Shown one piece after another: positions 1-7,280 of a DNA stretch of 42,644 bases. The translations under genes were made by a program, and so were the position numbers. The stretch comes from Bacteroidales bacterium. GTDB lineage: Bacteria > Bacteroidota > Bacteroidia > Bacteroidales > Muribaculaceae. The stretch lies in assembly GCA_029218425.1 (NCBI GenBank), contig JAQXRH010000056.1:1-42644 (forward strand), written 5' to 3'. Positions within the stretch are counted from its first letter, which is position 1; each line of letters begins with the position of its first letter. The notes under the pieces are model-generated. The model was not told the DNA's origin, did no database searches, and worked only from the letters and a program-made list of their open reading frames with translations.

Positions 1-27
1 ACGGGGCAACTACCATAAAAACAACCA

Positions 28-69
28 CATGAGGTGGTACAAAAATCTCCATTTTTGACCCACCTCATG
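28..69. terminator. Inverted repeat, probable terminator of an upstream gene
   Basis: CATGAGGTGG (28-37) pairs with CCACCTCATG (60-69). An inner AAAAAT/ATTTTT stem (41-46 with 51-56) closes a CTCC loop. There is no long T run after it, so it could also act as a bidirectional terminator or a stem in an mRNA tail. Confidence 0.5.
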
Positions 70-91
70 CCTTATCCCACCGCCCGGTTCG

Positions 92-185
92 GCGCGCTTC
101 GCTCACCATCACATCGCGGGGCAAGCATTAGGCGCTTGCCTTTATATCGCATGGATGAGCGCGCTTCGCTTGCCATCACATCGCG
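92..185. repeat. Pair of 27-bp direct repeats
   Basis: GCGCGCTTCGCT, two variable bases, then CCATCACATCGCG occurs at 92-118 and again at 159-185. The variable bases are CA in the first copy and TG in the second. The copies are 67 bases apart start to start. Function unknown; it may be part of a longer dispersed intergenic repeat. Confidence 0.6.
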
Positions 186-273
186 AGGCTGATAGTGCGG
201 TTTTCTCCACATTATCGCTGATAGTGGGCGCTTTTTCCTCTTTTCATGAAATTTTTTGCACAAAAAGCGATAA

Positions 274-299
274 TTGTTTTCAAAAAATACCTATCTTTG
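274..299 (+). promoter_or_regulatory. Probable Bacteroidota-type promoter of lpxA
   Basis: TATCTTTG at 292-299 matches the -7 consensus TAnnTTTG, with a TTG-containing -33-like element around 274-278. Transcription would start near 305, giving a leader of about 65 bases. Confidence 0.5.
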
Positions 300-371
300 A
301 AATGGTGCTTTATATATGCGCATCCATTTGTGACATTACCTTAAAATATCAACTCTTTAAATACTACAACC

Positions 372-1157
372 ATGATTAGTCCCTTAGCCCATGTCGACCC
401 CACAGCCAAACTTGGCGAAAACGTTACAGTACACCCGTTTGCCTACATCGACAAAGATGTAGTCATAGGCGACGGTTGCGAAATTATGCCCTACGCAAGC
501 ATCTTGCACGGCACCCGTATGGGGAAAAACAACCGCGTATTCCAAGGAGCCGTAGTGGGCGCCGACCCACAGGATTTCCGTTGGAAAGGCAACGAGGCAG
601 TGTGCACCATAGGCGATGACAACACCATTCGCGAGCACGTCATCATCAACCGCGGCTTCGAATCGCCCGAAGGCACCGTGATAGGCAACCAAAACTTCAT
701 CCTTGCCAACAGCCACGTGGGCCACGACTGCCGCATTGAAGGCCGCACCGTGCTCGGCAACGGCGTCACAATGGCCGGAAATGTCAAAGTAGGCACCAAT
801 GTAATCCTGTCGTCCAACACCATCTTCCACGAGGACTCCAAAGTGGGCGACTGGGTGCTCGTCAAAGGCGGATGCCGCATCGCCGGCAACGTGCCCCCAT
901 TCATCATCGTAGCCCACAACCCTGCCGCCTATTTCGGCGTCAATGCCTACGTGATGCGCAAACGCGGCTACAACGACGAGCAAATCGACGAAATTGCCAA
1001 GGCTTATCGCCATGTATATCAGTCGGGCACGTCGGTATTCAACGCCCTCAAACGCATCGAAGCCGACGTTGAGCCATCGGCCGACCGCGACGCCATCACC
1101 GACTTCATCCGCGCCGCCAACCTCCAGATAGTGGCCGTTCCCATCGAATTGGAATAA
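372..1157 (+). CDS. lpxA: UDP-N-acetylglucosamine acyltransferase LpxA
   Basis: This enzyme catalyses the first step of lipid A synthesis in the cytoplasm, moving a 3-hydroxyacyl chain from acyl carrier protein to UDP-GlcNAc. The 261-residue product has the family's usual length. Residues 1-185 are a left-handed beta-helix of hexapeptide repeats, and the C-terminal part (about 190-261) is helical. The SHVGHDC motif at 114-120 carries the expected catalytic histidine, H118. ADPQDFRWKG (64-73) is also typical of LpxA. The ATG at 372 begins MISPLAHVDP, exactly where the family starts. In many Bacteroidales lpxA follows lpxD and the lpxC-fabZ fusion; here at least 371 gene-free bases and a promoter precede it, so it seems to be transcribed on its own. 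Confidence 0.96.
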   Translation: MISPLAHVDPTAKLGENVTVHPFAYIDKDVVIGDGCEIMPYASILHGTRMGKNNRVFQGAVVGADPQDFRWKGNEAVCTIGDDNTIREHVIINRGFESPEGTVIGNQNFILANSHVGHDCRIEGRTVLGNGVTMAGNVKVGTNVILSSNTIFHEDSKVGDWVLVKGGCRIAGNVPPFIIVAHNPAAYFGVNAYVMRKRGYNDEQIDEIAKAYRHVYQSGTSVFNALKRIEADVEPSADRDAITDFIRAANLQIVAVPIELE

Positions 1158-1208
1158 CCCGCTCCCGACAAGCTTGGCCCTGCTTTTAAAGAAAAATATC
1201 CTTAATCA

Positions 1209-1240
1209 TTTGCTAAGCAGATAAAAATACGTTAATTTTG
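1209..1240 (+). promoter_or_regulatory. Promoter of the frdCAB operon
   Basis: TTTG at 1209-1212 and TAATTTTG at 1233-1240 are separated by 20 bases, an excellent match to the Bacteroidota housekeeping promoter. The predicted start near 1246 leaves a leader of about 130 bases before frdC. Confidence 0.65.
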
Positions 1241-1378
1241 TAACGCGAATTAATGGCACTGTTATCCATGCCGTGTGCTATCATTCCCTGACGGGGCATT
1301 AATCGACTGCAAACCAAAACAATAGCATCGCTTATAAAGTAATTTATCTATTAATAATTCAAAATCCTCTAAACTTCT

Positions 1379-2410
1379 ATGTGGTTAACAAGCTCATCAA
1401 TAGGAAGGAAGTTTGTCATGGCATTGACCGGCGCTTTCCTCATCCTGTTTGTTACATTTCACGTGTTGATGAATGGAGTGGCTTTGTTCTGGCCCACAGC
1501 CTACAATGCTGTATGTGAATTCCTCGGCGCCAATTGGTATGCCCTCGTCGGCACTGCCATCCTCGCCGGCGGTTTCGTCCTCCACATCCTCTACGCCTTG
1601 TGGCTTACCTACGAGAACCGTCGCGCTCGCGGTGGTGACCGCTACGCTGTGACTTCGCGTCCTAAGCAGGTGGAGTGGTCGTCAAAAAACATGCTCGTGC
1701 TCGGTATCGTTGTCGTGTGCTTCATGATAGTGCACCTTTACCAGTTCTGGGCTAAGATGCAGCTCCCCGAAGTGCTCGGCCTCGAGACTCAGTACCCCGC
1801 CGCTGCTGGCACGCTCTACATTCAGCAGGCTTTCAGCTGCCCCGTCACCCTCATCATCTACCTCATCGGCTTTGGCGCCCTCTGGCTCCACATGACCCAC
1901 GGCTTCTGGTCGATGTGCCAGTCATCGGGCCTTAACAACGGCATCTGGATGAACCGCCTCAAAAACATCGGCTGCGTATGGGCTACCGTCGTTGTGCTCC
2001 TCTTCGCCGTTGAAGCCATCGTCTTCACCGTGCAGTCTAAGAGCAAATTCTACACCACCGACAAAGCTCTCCTCGAGCAATACCAGGAGATGCTCCCCGC
2101 TTGCGTGTGTGAAAGTTGCGACGATTGCTCCGGCTTGGACTGCGCTTCGGCCGATTGCAAATCCGACTGCCCCCGCCACGCTATGGTAGCCAACATCGTC
2201 AAGGCTTCATGCGACGGTTGCGACACTCCTTGCTGTGGCAAAGCCAATGAAGGCCGCTGCGCCGATAAAGCTGAAGGTTGCTGCGACAAAGCCGCTTGCC
2301 CCGAAACCGGCAACTGCGCCGACTGCCCCAACGCCGGCAACTGCAAAGGCGATTGCCAGCGCAACTGCGACGCCACTGTGAGCGAAAACTTTAATGATGG
2401 AACATTTTAA
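1379..2410 (+). CDS. frdC: Fumarate reductase/succinate dehydrogenase cytochrome b subunit with a Cys-rich C-terminal tail
   Basis: This is the membrane anchor that passes electrons between the menaquinone pool and the FrdAB subunits during fumarate respiration. Residues 1-222 form the Bacteroidota-type anchor with five membrane spans (roughly 12-36, 52-76, 104-124, 152-176, 198-218). Candidate haem-ligand histidines are H28, H69, H119, H171 and H174. The normal subunit ends near residue 230. Here about 113 further residues follow, with 20 cysteines between 242 and 330 in CxxC, CC and CxxxC spacings, plus many Asp, Gly and Ala. The tail resembles a metallothionein or a cluster of small metal sites, though I cannot assign a fold. 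It is in frame, keeps the operon's codon use, and ends 10 bases before frdA, so it is not an obvious frameshift artefact. Confidence 0.92.
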   Translation: MWLTSSSIGRKFVMALTGAFLILFVTFHVLMNGVALFWPTAYNAVCEFLGANWYALVGTAILAGGFVLHILYALWLTYENRRARGGDRYAVTSRPKQVEWSSKNMLVLGIVVVCFMIVHLYQFWAKMQLPEVLGLETQYPAAAGTLYIQQAFSCPVTLIIYLIGFGALWLHMTHGFWSMCQSSGLNNGIWMNRLKNIGCVWATVVVLLFAVEAIVFTVQSKSKFYTTDKALLEQYQEMLPACVCESCDDCSGLDCASADCKSDCPRHAMVANIVKASCDGCDTPCCGKANEGRCADKAEGCCDKAACPETGNCADCPNAGNCKGDCQRNCDATVSENFNDGTF

Positions 2411-2420
2411 TTAATCAGTT

Positions 2421-4448
2421 ATGGCAGATATTAATAATATCGAAGGGATGATTGACTCGACACCAATCATGAAAGAATTTGCCGACATCGAATCGGCTTC
2501 CCTCCCCGAATATCAGATTGACTCAAAGATACCCGAAGGTCCCGTAGCTGAGAAGTGGACCAACTATAAAGCACATCAGAAACTCGTCAACCCCGCCAAC
2601 AAGCGCAACCTCGACGTCATCGTCGTCGGTACCGGTCTCGCCGGCGCATCAGCAGCTTCCACGCTCGGCGAAATGGGCTTCAACGTGCTCAACTTCTGCA
2701 TCCAGGATTCACCCCGCCGCGCCCACTCTATCGCAGCCCAGGGTGGTATAAATGCAGCCAAGAACTATCAGAACGACGGCGACTCCGTGTATCGTCTTTT
2801 CTACGACACCGTAAAAGGTGGCGACTTCCGTTCGCGTGAAGCCAATGTGTACCGCCTCGCCGAAGTGTCTAACAATATCATCGACCAATGCGTGCAGCAA
2901 GGCGTGCCCTTCGCCCGCGAATACGGCGGCTTGCTCGCCAACCGTTCGTTTGGTGGCGCACAGGTGTCGCGTACATTCTACGCTAAAGGTCAGACCGGCC
3001 AGCAGCTCCTCCTCGGCGCTTACGCTTCGCTCAACCGCCAGATTCAGAAAGGCACAGTGAAGTCGTTCAACCGTCGCGAGATGCTCGACCTCGTCATCAT
3101 CGACGGCCGCGCTCGTGGTATCATCGTGCGCAACCTCGTCACCGGTAAGCTCGAACGCTATGCCGCCCACGCCGTAGTGCTCGCTACCGGCGGTTATGGC
3201 CGTACGTTCTTCCTCTCTACCAACGCCATGGGCTGCAACGGCTCGGCCGCCATCCAGGCTTTCAAGAAAGGTGCTTACCTGGCCAACCTCGCCTTCACTC
3301 AGATCCACCCCACCTGTATCCCCGTGCATGGCGAAGACCAGTCGAAGTTGACCCTTATGTCGGAGTCGTTGCGTAACGACGGCCGCATCTGGGTGCCCAA
3401 GAAGAAAGAAGATGCCGAGGCAATACGCGCCGGTAAACTCAAACCTACCGACATCCCCGACGAAGACCGCGACTTCTACCTCGAACGCCGCTATCCCGCT
3501 TTCGGTAACCTCTGCCCCCGCGACATTGCTTCGCGTGCCGCTAAGGAACGTTGCGACGCCGGCTACGGCGTAGGTACCGGCAACGCCGTTTACCTCGACT
3601 TCAAGTACGCTATCGAACGCCTCGGCGCCGATGTCGTGCGCGACCGCTACGGCAACCTCTTCGACATGTATCAGATGATCTCCGACGACAACCCCTACGA
3701 GACTCCGATGCAGATATTCCCCGCAAGCCACTACACAATGGGCGGTATATGGGTAGACTACGAATTGCAGACTTCAATCAAGGGCCTGTTCGCTATCGGC
3801 GAATGTAACTTCTCTGACCACGGTGCCAACCGTCTCGGTGCTTCTGCCCTTATGCAGGGTCTTGCCGACGGTTACTTCGTGCTTCCCTACACTCTGCAAA
3901 ACTACCTCAGCGACCAGATCAAGGTGCCTCACTTCAAGACCAACACCCCCGAGTTCGCAAAGGCCGAAGCCGATGTCAAAGCACGTATCGAGAAGCTGAT
4001 GAACATCAAGGGCACGAAGTCGCCCGACGAAATCCACAAGCGTCTCGGCCACGTAATGTGGAACCTCGTAGGCATGGGCCGTACGCTCCAGAGCCTCGTT
4101 AAGGCCACCAAGGAAATCGAAGAAGTGCGCAAAGAATTCTACAGCGACCTCCGCATCGTGGGTTCTGCCGACGACCTAAACACCGAGCTCGAAAAGGCTC
4201 TCCGTCTCGAGGACTTCCTCGTCATGGCCAAGATGATGGCTATCGACGCCTTGAACCGTAACGAATCGTGCGGCGCTCACTTCCGCGAAGAGTATCAGAC
4301 TGCCGACGGCGAGGCTGCCCGCAACGATAAGGACTATATGTACGTGAGCTGCTGGAAATATACCGGCGACAACGAGAAGCCCATCCTCCTCAAAGAGCCC
4401 CTCAAATATGAGGCCATCCAAGTACAGACACGTAACTATAAATCGTAA
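2421..4448 (+). CDS. frdA: Fumarate reductase/succinate dehydrogenase flavoprotein subunit
   Basis: This is the catalytic subunit that interconverts fumarate and succinate on the cytoplasmic side of the membrane. The 675-residue length is usual for the Bacteroides-type enzyme. A Rossmann dinucleotide motif ([13 protein letters not shown], about 66-78) binds FAD, and H102 in [11 protein letters not shown] is the expected covalent FAD attachment site. The substrate-domain [10 protein letters not shown] and the active-site arginine region around CPRDIASRA are present. [18 protein letters not shown] is the conserved C-terminal FAD-contact motif. It starts 10 bases after frdC and ends 27 bases before frdB, so the three genes form one operon. 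Confidence 0.97.
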   Translation: MADINNIEGMIDSTPIMKEFADIESASLPEYQIDSKIPEGPVAEKWTNYKAHQKLVNPANKRNLDVIVVGTGLAGASAASTLGEMGFNVLNFCIQDSPRRAHSIAAQGGINAAKNYQNDGDSVYRLFYDTVKGGDFRSREANVYRLAEVSNNIIDQCVQQGVPFAREYGGLLANRSFGGAQVSRTFYAKGQTGQQLLLGAYASLNRQIQKGTVKSFNRREMLDLVIIDGRARGIIVRNLVTGKLERYAAHAVVLATGGYGRTFFLSTNAMGCNGSAAIQAFKKGAYLANLAFTQIHPTCIPVHGEDQSKLTLMSESLRNDGRIWVPKKKEDAEAIRAGKLKPTDIPDEDRDFYLERRYPAFGNLCPRDIASRAAKERCDAGYGVGTGNAVYLDFKYAIERLGADVVRDRYGNLFDMYQMISDDNPYETPMQIFPASHYTMGGIWVDYELQTSIKGLFAIGECNFSDHGANRLGASALMQGLADGYFVLPYTLQNYLSDQIKVPHFKTNTPEFAKAEADVKARIEKLMNIKGTKSPDEIHKRLGHVMWNLVGMGRTLQSLVKATKEIEEVRKEFYSDLRIVGSADDLNTELEKALRLEDFLVMAKMMAIDALNRNESCGAHFREEYQTADGEAARNDKDYMYVSCWKYTGDNEKPILLKEPLKYEAIQVQTRNYKS

Positions 4449-4475
4449 ACGTCAAATTTATAAGATATTACAACA

Positions 4476-5231
4476 ATGGAACATACAATTTCGGTAAACT
4501 TGAAGATTTGGCGTCAGCGCGGTCCCAAAGAAAAAGGCCGTTTCGTCAACTATCATGTCGATAACGTATCTACCGGCAGCTCTTTCCTCGAAATGCTCGA
4601 CATGCTCAACCAGCAGCTCGTGGAAAAGGGCGAGGAGCCTGTAGTGTTTGATAACGACTGCCGCGAAGGTATCTGCGGTATGTGCTCGCTCTACATCAAC
4701 GGTCACCCCCACGGACCTGTTCAGGGCATCACTACCTGCCAGTTGCACATGCGCAAATTCAACGATGGCGACACCATCACCATCGAGCCGTGGCGCTCGG
4801 CAGCCTTCCCCGTAATCCGCGACCTCACTGTCGACCGCAATGCCTTCGACAAGATACAGCAGGCCGGCGGTTACGTATCGTTCAACTGCGGCGGTGCTCC
4901 CGATGCCAACGCTACTCCTATCTCGAAAGAGATAGCCGACGTGGCTATGGACTCTGCCACTTGCATCGGTTGCGGCGCTTGCGTGGCAGCTTGCAAGAAC
5001 GGTTCGGCTATGCTCTTCGTCTCGGCTAAGGTTAGCCAGTTCGCTCTCCTTCCCCAAGGCCAGGTGGAACGCGCTCGTCGCGCCCGTGCCATGGTCAAGA
5101 AGATGGACGAACTCGGTTTCGGTAACTGTACCAACACCGGTGCTTGCGCCGCTGAATGCCCCAAGAGCATTCCGTTGAGCAACATCGCCCGCCTCAACCG
5201 CGAATTTATCAAAGCCAAATTCAAAGACTAA
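4476..5231 (+). CDS. frdB: Fumarate reductase/succinate dehydrogenase iron-sulfur subunit
   Basis: This subunit carries electrons between the FrdC quinone/haem sites and the FrdA flavin. The 251-residue product has an N-terminal plant-ferredoxin-like domain with [2Fe-2S] ligands C62, C67, C70 and C88. The C-terminal domain has C163, C166, C169 and C173 ([11 protein letters not shown]) and a second set, C218, C224 and C228, for the [4Fe-4S] and [3Fe-4S] clusters. It is the last gene of the operon and is followed within 20 bases by a strong terminator. No key cysteine is missing. Confidence 0.97.
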   Translation: MEHTISVNLKIWRQRGPKEKGRFVNYHVDNVSTGSSFLEMLDMLNQQLVEKGEEPVVFDNDCREGICGMCSLYINGHPHGPVQGITTCQLHMRKFNDGDTITIEPWRSAAFPVIRDLTVDRNAFDKIQQAGGYVSFNCGGAPDANATPISKEIADVAMDSATCIGCGACVAACKNGSAMLFVSAKVSQFALLPQGQVERARRARAMVKKMDELGFGNCTNTGACAAECPKSIPLSNIARLNREFIKAKFKD

Positions 5232-5248
5232 TTCCTTTGATTGACAAT

Positions 5249-5280
5249 AAAAAAGGGAGCCCGACGGCTCCCTTTTTTAT
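5249..5280 (+). terminator. Terminator of frdCAB
   Basis: GGGAGCC (5255-5261) pairs with GGCTCCC (5266-5272), followed by six T. The A run before the stem gives the mirror structure, so it may also stop the convergent gene at 5390-5713. Confidence 0.85.
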
Positions 5281-5298
5281 TATTTGCGACTAACAAGC

Positions 5299-5385
5299 CG
5301 TAACGTCGCTACGGACGCCCGCGTAGCGGTAGAATGTAGGGTGACGGCGGATGTAAATCGGCGTCGCTCCTGACGCCCACGTGGC
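5299..5385. repeat. Dispersed palindromic intergenic repeat, copy A
   Basis: Contains the modules ACGTCGCTACGGACGCCCGC, GTAGGGTGACGGCGGATG and AATCGGCGTCGCTCCTGACG. The same modules recur at 5920-6080, 16312-16350 and 21728-21860, always outside genes. The GGCGTC...GACGCC arms can form a hairpin. Confidence 0.7.
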
Positions 5386-5389
5386 TGGG

Positions 5390-5713
5390 CTATTTCAGTA
5401 CGTTGGCAAACGTGGGGATGAACTGGATGCCGAGCACTGAGGCGATGCGGAAGAAGCTTGAAAGCTGGATGTCGGCTTTACCTCGTTCGACGCGAGCGAT
5501 GTAGCTTTGCTCTCGGCCGAGCTTTTCGGCTACTTCACGTTGTGTCATTTTCAGCTCGCGCCTGCGGTCGCGGAGCAGCTGCCCATAGTACAAAGAGAGA
5601 GCCTCCTCGTGAAACGCCTCACGCTGCGGAGCCCCGGGTTTGCCGTATTCATCATTCAACTGCTGGTTGAAGGTGGGCAGTTTTGCTAATTTTTCGGGAT
5701 TTAACTGTCTCAT
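5390..5713 (-). CDS. XRE-family helix-turn-helix protein, antitoxin-like
   Basis: A 107-residue protein whose C-terminal half (about 48-101) is a Cro/C1-type helix-turn-helix: LRDRRRELKMTQREVAEKLG followed by the recognition helix around QSYIARVERGK. The N-terminal 45 residues resemble the partner-binding segment of antitoxins in HigB/HigA-like or RelE/HTH pairs. Its ATG overlaps the stop codon (ATGA) of an upstream remnant that looks like the C-terminus of such a toxin, which fits a toxin-first operon. With the toxin truncated it is probably a solitary repressor or an orphan antitoxin. Which DNA it binds is not visible. Confidence 0.82.
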   Translation of the reverse strand: MRQLNPEKLAKLPTFNQQLNDEYGKPGAPQREAFHEEALSLYYGQLLRDRRRELKMTQREVAEKLGREQSYIARVERGKADIQLSSFFRIASVLGIQFIPTFANVLK

Positions 5714-5853
5714 TGTTCCAAGTCGTTTAGTATTGATTGAGCAATTTCGATTTGCTTATGGTAGTCTTTATTGGATTTCTTTAGAAAGCCATTTAATAGG
5801 ATTATCCTCGTGGCTTCTATGACATTTGGTTTGTCGATAGCGAAGATAACTAA
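5710..5853 (-). pseudogene. C-terminal remnant of a HigB/RelE-like toxin gene
   Basis: Reading upstream of the antitoxin-like gene, about 47 codons stay open between a stop at 5854-5856 and the TGA at 5710-5712. The peptide contains ILLNGFLKKSNKDYHKQIEI, resembling the C-terminal segment of phage-derived Gp49-like/HigB toxins (typically LNGFxKK...K.EI..A). No start codon or N-terminal toxin part exists upstream: the frame is closed, and beyond about 5905 the DNA turns into the dispersed palindromic repeat. I infer a toxin gene cut short by rearrangement at the repeat. Confidence 0.55.
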
Positions 5854-6209
5854 TTAGTAATAATTTGCAAATTTTTCTGCTAAAAAATGGTTCCTGAGTG
5901 TCGTTTGGCCTGACGTGGGCGGATGTAAATCGGCGTCGCTCCGGACGCCCTTTGATGGGCGTGACCTGCGACCCCCGCACACCTCGGTCGCTGTCGCTTC
6001 CTCGGCGTACGGGGCTACTAATAATCGGCGTCGCTACGGACGCCCGCGTCGCGGTGGAATGTAGGGTGACGGCGGATGGTTATGGCGATGCGGTCGGTTT
6101 CGGCTTGTTGGGTAGGGCGGCCATTCGGGCCATTCGGGCTCGTCGGGTAGGTCGGGCATGTCGGGCATGTCGGCTTTTTGCCGGGAGGGGCCTATTGCCG
6201 GGGCGGGTG
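5854..6209. other. Intergenic region with repeats, no gene
   Basis: 5920-6080 is a full composite copy of the dispersed palindromic repeat. 6117-6178 is a degenerate short tandem repeat of GGCCATTCGG and TCGGGCATG units. Open frames crossing this region are rich in Arg and Gly and are repeat translations, not proteins. Confidence 0.65.
5920..6080. repeat. Dispersed palindromic intergenic repeat, copy B (composite)
   Basis: Two GGCGTCGCT(C/A)CGGACGCC hairpin modules (near 5931 and 6023) flank a CCCCGCACACCTCGGTCGC...GGCGTACGGGG module with complementary CCCCG/CGGGG ends. The latter module recurs near 21782. The final GTAGGGTGACGGCGGATG module also occurs in copy A. Confidence 0.75.
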
Positions 6210-7124
6210 TTATCGGATTGTGCAGGTGGGGATGATGGTGGCGGTGCAGCCCAGTGATGACTTGAAGTTGCAGAGGCCGTGGTTGGGGATGCCGTCGGTC
6301 GATGAGGTGCCGATATTGACAATACTGAAGCCAAGCGAGTGGTAGTGGCTGAAGATGTGGTAGGGGAGGATGTTCATGGGCCGCGTCCGCTCGAAGCCGG
6401 GGGTATCTCCCCAGTAGACCACATGGGCAATGCCCGGTGCGATTCGGTAGACGATGGCGGCGGCGACGTCGGTGCCGTCAAGGCTCAGCACGAAAGCGTC
6501 GATGTCGATTGTCTCGGCGGTGGCTTCGACTTGCTCAAGGGGCATGGCGAGGTAATAGCCTTTGGCTGTGCGGTTGGCTCGTATAACGGCGTATGCGCGT
6601 GCTATGTCTGCGGTGTCGAAGGTGAATCCTGCTTTTAGTGACTGATGGTATTTATTTCGTGCGCTTGGTGTGAGATGTTTTTCAAAGTCGGGAAACAGAG
6701 AAAGGTCATAGTGGAAGTTGAAATCGGCAGTGACTTCCGAAGCCATGTTCATGGCCGTGCCGGCTATCTGCGAAAGCATTGAAGGGGCGACAAACGATGG
6801 CGGAAACACAATGCGCAGAGGGGTAGGGGCGAGATATTCCGTGACCTTGCGTAGAAAACTCTCTACGGTAGCGATACTCGGGGCATTTCGCCAGGAGATT
6901 GCGGCCATAGGCGCTGAAAATGGCGAGCGCCATACGCCGTCGCGCAGTCCCGCTATCAATCCCATCTCCGCGGAGCCTGCGCCGTCGAGCCCGGCAAGGT
7001 ATTCCACGCGCTGGGCTTTGTGGCTGTTGAGCATATTGAATGCCGCCGAACCAAATACCGTGGAAGGCTTGGGGAATAAACGTGCGAACTCGTCGGGGCT
7101 TACTGATGCCAGAGTGTCGATCAT
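6210..7124 (-). CDS. GNAT/FemAB-like acetyltransferase family protein
   Basis: A 304-residue protein without signal peptide or membrane segment. The overall pattern suggests a double GNAT fold as in FemAB-like and BioF2-like proteins. There is an N-terminal acceptor half (to about 150), then a segment around NKYHQSLKAGFTF (about 160-172), and a C-terminal half with FVLSLDGTDVAAAIVYRIAPG (beta strands and a turn) and the closing GLCNFKSSLGC motif. That motif resembles the NPGLxxFKxxFG end of GNAT enzymes. The substrate cannot be told. It is divergent from pnp; a TAACTTTG element at 7194-7201 on this strand places its promoter about 65 bases upstream of the ATG. Confidence 0.65.
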   Translation of the reverse strand: MIDTLASVSPDEFARLFPKPSTVFGSAAFNMLNSHKAQRVEYLAGLDGAGSAEMGLIAGLRDGVWRSPFSAPMAAISWRNAPSIATVESFLRKVTEYLAPTPLRIVFPPSFVAPSMLSQIAGTAMNMASEVTADFNFHYDLSLFPDFEKHLTPSARNKYHQSLKAGFTFDTADIARAYAVIRANRTAKGYYLAMPLEQVEATAETIDIDAFVLSLDGTDVAAAIVYRIAPGIAHVVYWGDTPGFERTRPMNILPYHIFSHYHSLGFSIVNIGTSSTDGIPNHGLCNFKSSLGCTATIIPTCTIR

Positions 7125-7193
7125 GGGCTGTCGGGGGTGTGAAAACCGGTAATTTTTTTTAAAATTAGCGTGTTAATGTAAAAATAAGCGTGT

Positions 7194-7201
7194 CAAAGTT
7201 A
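7194..7201 (-). promoter_or_regulatory. -7 element of the GNAT-like gene promoter
   Basis: CAAAGTTA on the plus strand reads TAACTTTG on the minus strand, the Bacteroidota -7 consensus. Just downstream in the transcript are two copies of an AGCGTGT(T/C)AA motif (7167-7196), a possible operator. It lies back-to-back with the pnp promoter. Confidence 0.5.
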
Positions 7202-7233
7202 GTAAAAACCTTTAATAGATAAAAAAAATGTCG

Positions 7234-7241
7234 TAACTTTG
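7234..7241 (+). promoter_or_regulatory. -7 element of the pnp promoter
   Basis: TAACTTTG, 39 bases before the pnp ATG, matches the Bacteroidota -7 consensus. The -33 element is weak (TTTA near 7211). Confidence 0.5.
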
Positions 7242-7280
7242 TACGAATTTTTGAAGTAAAAGAAAATATAAGAAGAATTT

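Larger units (their letters stand above)
1..371. other. Gene-free leader region before lpxA
   Basis: I see no convincing coding sequence here; the short open frames are low-complexity and overlap repeats. The region holds a terminator-like hairpin at 28-69, two 27-base near-identical direct repeats at 92-118 and 159-185, and a probable lpxA promoter at 274-299. The end of the preceding gene is not in the window. Confidence 0.6.

Noticed and set aside
2709-3731. Long minus-strand open frame (340 codons) opposite frdA
   Set aside because: Antisense shadow of a GC-rich conserved gene, Val/Ala/His-rich, no recognisable pattern.
5898-6257. Open frame of 119 codons on the plus strand
   Set aside because: It is a translation of the dispersed palindromic repeat and a tandem repeat, and the same Arg-rich peptide reappears from the unrelated copy near 21730.
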